Of a stretch of 8,280 bases of DNA, positions 5,138 to 8,280 are shown piece after piece. Made by a program: the position numbers and the translations under genes. Below the pieces are notes generated by a model, which saw nothing but the letters and a program-made list of their open reading frames with translations, did not search any database and was not told the DNA's origin. The stretch covers positions 1 to 8,280 of the forward strand of contig JACQHI010000322.1 of NCBI GenBank assembly GCA_016199105.1, in the 5' to 3' direction. This DNA comes from Lentisphaerota bacterium. Its GTDB lineage: Bacteria > Verrucomicrobiota > Kiritimatiellia > JAAZAB01. How positions within the stretch are numbered: position 1 is the first letter of the stretch; every line of letters starts with the position of its first letter.

Positions 5138-6196
5138 ATGGTTGAAAATACACACACGCGCCCGCCCCCTCGATCCTGTCCGGATGTCGCTTTGACCGGC
5201 ATGACGCTGGCTGAATACGCCGCATGGCGGCGGACCCATCCGCAGGCGGCGCGCGCGGACTATCGGCGGATGATGCGCGAGGGCGAGGGCGTGGCGCTGC
5301 CGCCGGTCACGCGGCGCACGGACGATGAAGGCACAGTCAAGTTCTGCCTGCCCGTGGGCGGCGCCGCCGGGCTCGAAAGCGAATCGGTCATCGTTCCGAT
5401 GACCAGCTATCATCGTGGGACGTGGCACACCTTGTGCGTGTCGTCGCAGGTGGGATGCCGGATGGGGTGCGTGTTTTGCGAGAGCGGGCGGCTCGGCTTG
5501 CGGCACAATCTCACCGTTGCCGAAATTATCGGGCAGCGACTGGTGGCCCGCGCCATCCGGCAGACGATCCGTTCGTCGTCCGCCGCCCGCGAGTGGCAGT
5601 ATTTCCACGACGGAATCCGGAACATCGTCTTCATGGGCATGGGCGAGCCGCTGGACAATTTCGACGCCGTGACGCAGGCGATCCGCGTCCTCGGCGATCC
5701 CGCCGGGCTCAATTTCCCGATGGGGCAGATTTGCGTTTCGACCGTGGGACGGATTGACGGCTTGCGCCGTCTCGCCGAATTGCGGTGGCCCAACCTGCGC
5801 ATCGCCGTCTCGCTCAACGCGGCGAACGACCGTCTGCGCGACACGCTCATGCCCGTCAACCGCGGCATGCCGTTGCGGGAACTGCAGCGGGCGTTGGTGG
5901 ACTATCCCCTGGCGCCGAAGGCGTATTACCTGATCGAGTATGTGCTGCTCAAGGGTGTGAACGATACGCCGGCGGACGCGGATGCCGTGGCCGCGTTTTG
6001 CCGTCCGTTGCGGTGCGTCGTCAATCTGCTTCCGTATAATCCACAGCGGTTCGCCGCTTTTGAGACGCCGGCGACCGAGACCCTTCTCGCCTTCATGAAG
6101 CGGCTCAAGAGCCGGGGTGTTTTCACCAAGCGGCGCATCGTCCACGGTCGCGATCTGCAGGGCGCCTGCGGCCAGCTCGGGAATGCGGGGGTGTAA
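5138..6196 (+). CDS. RlmN/Cfr-family radical SAM 23S rRNA methyltransferase-like
   Basis: Enzymes of this family methylate an adenine of 23S rRNA (A2503 at C2 for RlmN, C8 for Cfr), and RlmN also acts on some tRNAs. All chemistry residues are present in the 352-residue protein: the 4Fe-4S cluster cysteines C107, C111 and C114 (CRMGCVFC); C100 (LCVSSQVGC), corresponding to E. coli RlmN C118; C344 (GACGQL), corresponding to C355; and the SAM motif GMGEP (167-171). EYVLLKGVND and VNLLPYNP are also typical. Departures from classic RlmN are CESGRLGL after the cluster, STVG for STSG and SLNA for SLHA. The N-terminal domain is short: only 99 residues precede C100, against 117 in E. coli. Met 22 (5201) is an alternative start, but 5138 is the first ATG after an in-frame stop at 5096. 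The family is sure; which base and which carbon it methylates is not. Confidence 0.9.
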   Translation: MVENTHTRPPPRSCPDVALTGMTLAEYAAWRRTHPQAARADYRRMMREGEGVALPPVTRRTDDEGTVKFCLPVGGAAGLESESVIVPMTSYHRGTWHTLCVSSQVGCRMGCVFCESGRLGLRHNLTVAEIIGQRLVARAIRQTIRSSSAAREWQYFHDGIRNIVFMGMGEPLDNFDAVTQAIRVLGDPAGLNFPMGQICVSTVGRIDGLRRLAELRWPNLRIAVSLNAANDRLRDTLMPVNRGMPLRELQRALVDYPLAPKAYYLIEYVLLKGVNDTPADADAVAAFCRPLRCVVNLLPYNPQRFAAFETPATETLLAFMKRLKSRGVFTKRRIVHGRDLQGACGQLGNAGV

Positions 6197-6205
6197 GAGG
6201 GAAGC

Positions 6206-6233
6206 AACCAGGGTTCAGTGTTCAGGTTTCAGG
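6206..6233 (+). repeat. Heptamer tract, left copy
   Basis: Four 7-base units (AACCAGG, GTTCAGT, GTTCAGG, TTTCAGG) follow the RlmN-like gene by 9 bases. Bases 6211-6226 are repeated inverted at 6953-6968 with 15 of 16 matches. Confidence 0.6.
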
Positions 6234-6253
6234 AAAGAATGGCCGGTGTAGTA

Positions 6254-6279
6254 TGAACGAAGGCGGGACTTCCAGCGTC
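6254..6279 (+). repeat. Possible short inverted repeat near the membrane protein's 3' end
   Basis: GGCGGGAC followed 7 bases later by GTCCACC forms an imperfect stem with a firm core of about four base pairs (GGAC/GTCC). It could be a small REP-like unit or part of a 3' end structure; no T-run was seen. Confidence 0.25.
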
Positions 6280-6304
6280 CACCTATCTACTCCAACATTC
6301 CGGC

Positions 6305-6814
6305 TCACCCTTGAGGAGACCGCGTAGAGGGCTCCGAATAGGGTGCGGTCGGTAATTGTGCCGTCTCCATTCTTCGTTTCCAGAATATGTGAAGACTTCC
6401 GACTCCCAACAAACCCGCGACGAGATCCGCAGCAAGCGTTGCCCATTCTGCTTTGCTGGGGAAACGAGGGAACCATCGATCTGGTGGATGAAAAGTGCTG
6501 AAGAATGGAAACATCGCGAAAAAGATCAGCAAAGTCAATCCGACGGCTAAAAGATAGATCCAGTACCACGGCGAACCCCTTCTGTGAATTCGTCTTGCCG
6601 CGAATGTCATCACGACGGCGAAAGCCGCAGTTGGGAGAATCGTCACGATCAAACCGATGAACAAGAACCCGAGCCAGAAGACAACGGCGTCGAATGAACG
6701 CGGCAGACATAAGCCGGTGGTGAAGAGATCGTCGGCAAATAAACCTGTGAGTTGAGTGGTCGCGTAGCAGAGCACGATGCCCTGCAAGAAGTTCTTTGTG
6801 TCTCGTGAACTCAT
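6305..6814 (-). CDS. Small membrane protein of unknown function, four helices
   Basis: I do not recognise this 169-residue protein. It has about four hydrophobic segments: roughly 8-26 (weak), 43-72 (long), 84-105 and 125-145. The arginine-rich loop ARRIHRRG (73-80) and WKRRM (145-149) suggest that the loop after segment 2 and the C terminus face the cytoplasm. The tail is rich in Pro and Ser and looks disordered. The start is uncertain: ATG 6814 is preceded closely by GGAAGA, and GTG 6826 would add four residues. G+C looks lower than in the neighbouring RlmN-like and ROK genes, and repeats lie on both sides. It is read in the same direction as the ROK gene upstream but is separated from it by 140-150 bases of hairpins and repeats. 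Confidence 0.6.
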   Translation of the reverse strand: MSSRDTKNFLQGIVLCYATTQLTGLFADDLFTTGLCLPRSFDAVVFWLGFLFIGLIVTILPTAAFAVVMTFAARRIHRRGSPWYWIYLLAVGLTLLIFFAMFPFFSTFHPPDRWFPRFPSKAEWATLAADLVAGLLGVGSLHIFWKRRMETAQLPTAPYSEPSTRSPQG

Positions 6815-6832
6815 TTCTTCCAACACAACAGT

Positions 6833-6916
6833 CTACAGCCTGCTGTAGCCTCCGCCGCGGTCGCAGGGACTGCGACCCTCCCCGGATTTGTCTTCGGGAG
6901 AGGCACACTCCGTGTG
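6833..6916. repeat. Cluster of four consecutive short hairpins
   Basis: Four inverted repeats follow one another: CTACAG/CTGTAG (6833-6848, loop 4); GGTCGCAG/CTGCGACC (6859-6877, loop 3); CTCCC/GGGAG (6878-6900, loop 13); CACAC/GTGTG (6904-6916, loop 3). The second is the strongest. This resembles REP-type intergenic repeat DNA more than a terminator, as no T-tract follows on either strand. Confidence 0.55.
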
Positions 6917-6923
6917 ACCGTGT

Positions 6924-6972
6924 CGCTGAACTTCGAGCCCCGAACCCCGAACCCTGAACACCGAACCCTACT
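6924..6972 (+). repeat. Heptamer tract, right copy, running into the ROK gene's stop codon
   Basis: Seven units can be read in register: CGCTGAA, CTTCGAG, CCCCGAA, CCCCGAA, CCCTGAA, CACCGAA, CCCTACT. The tract runs into the 3' end of the ROK gene (stop codon at 6968-6970) and is oriented opposite to the tract at 6206-6233. Confidence 0.65.
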
Positions 6973-7939
6973 TTTTCCCTTTCATCCCGCCGGCGGCGAC
7001 CGCCAGCGCGGCGAGGTCGCCGATACGGGTGTCGAGGGTGCTGGCCATGATCGTGCAGGCGGCGAGCGACGGCGCCCACGCGTAGCGGGGAAGTCGTTTG
7101 CGCAGGGGATCCAGCAGAAGATCGCCGGCATGGATGGCGATGGTGCCGAGGATGACGGCCTGAGGGTTGAAGGCCATGATGATCGTTCCGATGCCTTGCG
7201 CCAGCCGTTCGAGCCAGGAGTCCCAGAATTCGAGGGCGAAGTGGTCCTTCTGGCGCACAGCCTCCAAAAAAACCCTGAAATCAATTCGGGCGGGGTCGTT
7301 CGCCGCGTTCTTCAGGATGGCCGTGTCGATCTGCTCCCGCGCGATCCGGTCCCGTAGAAGACCGGCAACCGCCGCGCCGCCGCAGAAGGCCTCGAAACAG
7401 CCGCGCTGTCCGCAGGCGCAGGGCGGGCCGGCGATGTCCAGAACGAAATGCCCGATTTCGCCGGCGAGATCCGCGGCGCCCTGCAGAATTTTCCCGTTCG
7501 CCACCACGCCGCCGCCCATACCGGTGCTCATCGTGAGATAGACGAGATTGTCGGCGCCCTTGCACGCGCCGAAGAGCCATTCGGCCAGGGCGCAGGCGTT
7601 GGCGTCATTGTTGATATAGACCGGCCGCTGCAGAGCCTCGGTGACCATGTTGACTACCGGCACGTCCACCCAGCCCTTGAACATCGGCGGTTCCATCATC
7701 AGTCCGCGGGCGACGGACATGGGGCCGGGTGTGGCCAGGCCGATGGCTTCCATCCGGTCGAGCGGGAGATTCAGCTCCCGCAACAGCTCGCAGACGCACA
7801 CGGTCACCCGCTTCATCCAGTCCGCCGGGCCGGTTTCCGGCCGGCTCAGGATGCGTTTCGAGCCGAGGATACGCCCCGTTTCGTCACCCACACAAACGGA
7901 GGTCTTGGTTCCCCCCACATCTATGCCGAGTAAATGCAT
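6968..7939 (-). CDS. ROK-family sugar kinase (glucokinase-like)
   Basis: ROK kinases phosphorylate glucose, fructose or N-acetylated hexosamines with ATP in the cytoplasm. This 323-residue protein is full length and has every landmark: the phosphate loop GIDVGGTKT (5-13), the catalytic Asp D112 in NNDANACALAEW (110-121), the glycine loop STGMGGGVV (138-146), the sugar-binding E161 and H164 in GEIGH, and the zinc site CACGQRGC with C174, C176 and C181, completed by H164. No N-terminal DNA-binding domain is present, so it is an enzyme rather than a NagC/XylR-type repressor. ATG 7939 is preceded 12 bases upstream by GGAG. Motifs alone cannot separate glucokinase, fructokinase and N-acetylmannosamine kinase. 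The sialidase-like gene 5.7 kb away makes an aminosugar substrate conceivable, but there is no direct link. Confidence 0.93.
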   Translation of the reverse strand: MHLLGIDVGGTKTSVCVGDETGRILGSKRILSRPETGPADWMKRVTVCVCELLRELNLPLDRMEAIGLATPGPMSVARGLMMEPPMFKGWVDVPVVNMVTEALQRPVYINNDANACALAEWLFGACKGADNLVYLTMSTGMGGGVVANGKILQGAADLAGEIGHFVLDIAGPPCACGQRGCFEAFCGGAAVAGLLRDRIAREQIDTAILKNAANDPARIDFRVFLEAVRQKDHFALEFWDSWLERLAQGIGTIIMAFNPQAVILGTIAIHAGDLLLDPLRKRLPRYAWAPSLAACTIMASTLDTRIGDLAALAVAAGGMKGKK

Positions 7940-7973
7940 GACAGGTAATTACTCCGGTCTGTGAAATCACTTT

Positions 7974-8066
7974 TAACTATCCACCGCGGCGGACGCGAAA
8001 TACGCGAGACCAGGATGAAAGGGTGAGACGGTGAATCGGCGAAACGGCGACCTATCTCGATAGTTA
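7974..8066. repeat. 8-bp inverted repeat enclosing an octamer tract
   Basis: TAACTATC (7974-7981) and GATAGTTA (8059-8066) are exact inverted copies around a core that holds five 8-base units in register: GGATGAAA, GGGTGAGA, CGGTGAAT, CGGCGAAA, CGGCGACC (8013-8052). CTATC/GATAG also forms a tight local palindrome at 8052-8063. The region lies upstream of the ROK gene and probably contains its promoter, but no convincing -35/-10 pair was found. Confidence 0.5.
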
Positions 8067-8098
8067 TTAATCGCATTCACACGCGTTGTCTCTCTTGT

Positions 8099-8130
8099 CC
8101 TTCGCCGGTGCACCGCCTCGCCGTTTCATC
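8099..8130 (-). repeat. Octamer tract in the opposite orientation
   Basis: On the minus strand the units GATGAAAC, GGCGAGGC, GGTGCACC and GGCGAAGG can be read in register. They match the 8013-8052 tract in type but are inverted to it. Further TTTC units at 8154-8174 (spacing 9, then 8) continue the pattern more loosely. Confidence 0.5.
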
Positions 8131-8215
8131 GCTTCCGTGCCATTGGCTTTTATTTTCGCGCCTTTCGTAGTTTCCTCTTCCCCATCCATCATGGCCGAGT
8201 TGTTGCCATGGCGGT

Positions 8216-8280
8216 TCATTCCCGCCCGAGCAGTTGGCGGCGGGCGTTGAGGACCCAGGCGGGGTTCCGGGGGAAGGTCC
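8216..8280 (-). CDS. C-terminal end of an unidentified gene (partial)
   Basis: The minus strand is open from the window edge to a TGA at 8216-8218 and encodes a tail ending NPAWVLNARRQLLGRE. The composition looks like real protein, and the reading stops just before repeat-type DNA. Only 21 whole codons are visible, so the family cannot be named. It would lie upstream of the ROK gene on the same strand, about 276 bases away. A second open minus-strand frame over the same bases runs on through the octamer repeats and is less likely. Confidence 0.45.
   Translation of the reverse strand, partial: TFPRNPAWVLNARRQLLGRE

Noticed and set aside
5010..5195. Small plus-strand open frame starting just after the second palindrome
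   Set aside because: It overlaps the putative promoter and the RlmN-like start in another frame, has no ribosome site and no recognisable protein. A decayed relic of a second regulator start is possible but cannot be shown.
4685..6145. Long minus-strand open frame (486 codons) opposite the regulator and RlmN-like genes
   Set aside because: It spans two well-supported plus-strand genes and both the gap and palindrome between them; composition is shadow-like.
6914..7357. Plus-strand open frame opposite the ROK gene
   Set aside because: It starts in repeat DNA and runs antisense to conserved ROK sequence.

Overview
The window is bacterial DNA with high G+C in most genes. It holds eight complete protein genes and the tail of a ninth at the right edge. 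I see no rRNA, tRNA, CRISPR array or transposase gene. The lineage cannot be read directly. A secretin-like protein of a sequence type common in Planctomycetes and Verrucomicrobia, a tandem winged-helix regulator, a sialidase-like protein and repeat-rich gaps would fit the Verrucomicrobiota/Kiritimatiellota group, but this is inference only.

Left part (1-2000, minus strand): a Phd/YefM-type antitoxin and a PIN-domain (VapC-type) toxin overlap by 11 bases. They are followed 28 bases later by a sialidase-like Asp-box protein, so all three may share one transcript. A good sigma70-type promoter lies just upstream of the antitoxin, and a small palindrome overlaps its -10 box and probable start point. 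Divergent from this (2091-3104, plus) is a cation diffusion facilitator metal exporter with an unusual Cys4 plus His tail.

Middle part (3242-6196, plus): an exported, shortened secretin-like protein; then a regulator made of two winged-helix domains; then an RlmN/Cfr-family radical SAM RNA methyltransferase. The regulator gene is bracketed by two near-identical 26-bp palindromes (23 of 26 bases the same). The first covers its start codon and the second lies between it and the methyltransferase gene. This looks like an autoregulatory module that may also control the next gene, and it is the most interesting item in the window.

Right part (6305-8280, minus): a small four-helix membrane protein of unknown function, a ROK-family sugar kinase with all its key residues, and the last 21 codons of an unidentified gene. 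The gaps here are full of structure: inverted heptamer tracts on both sides of the membrane protein gene, four hairpins in a row, and opposed octamer tracts upstream of the kinase. Similar period-7 tracts occur in two other gaps, so short degenerate tandem repeats seem to be a general feature of this genome's intergenic DNA. The VapBC-like pair, the secretin-like gene and the membrane protein gene look less G+C-rich than the CDF, RlmN-like and ROK genes.
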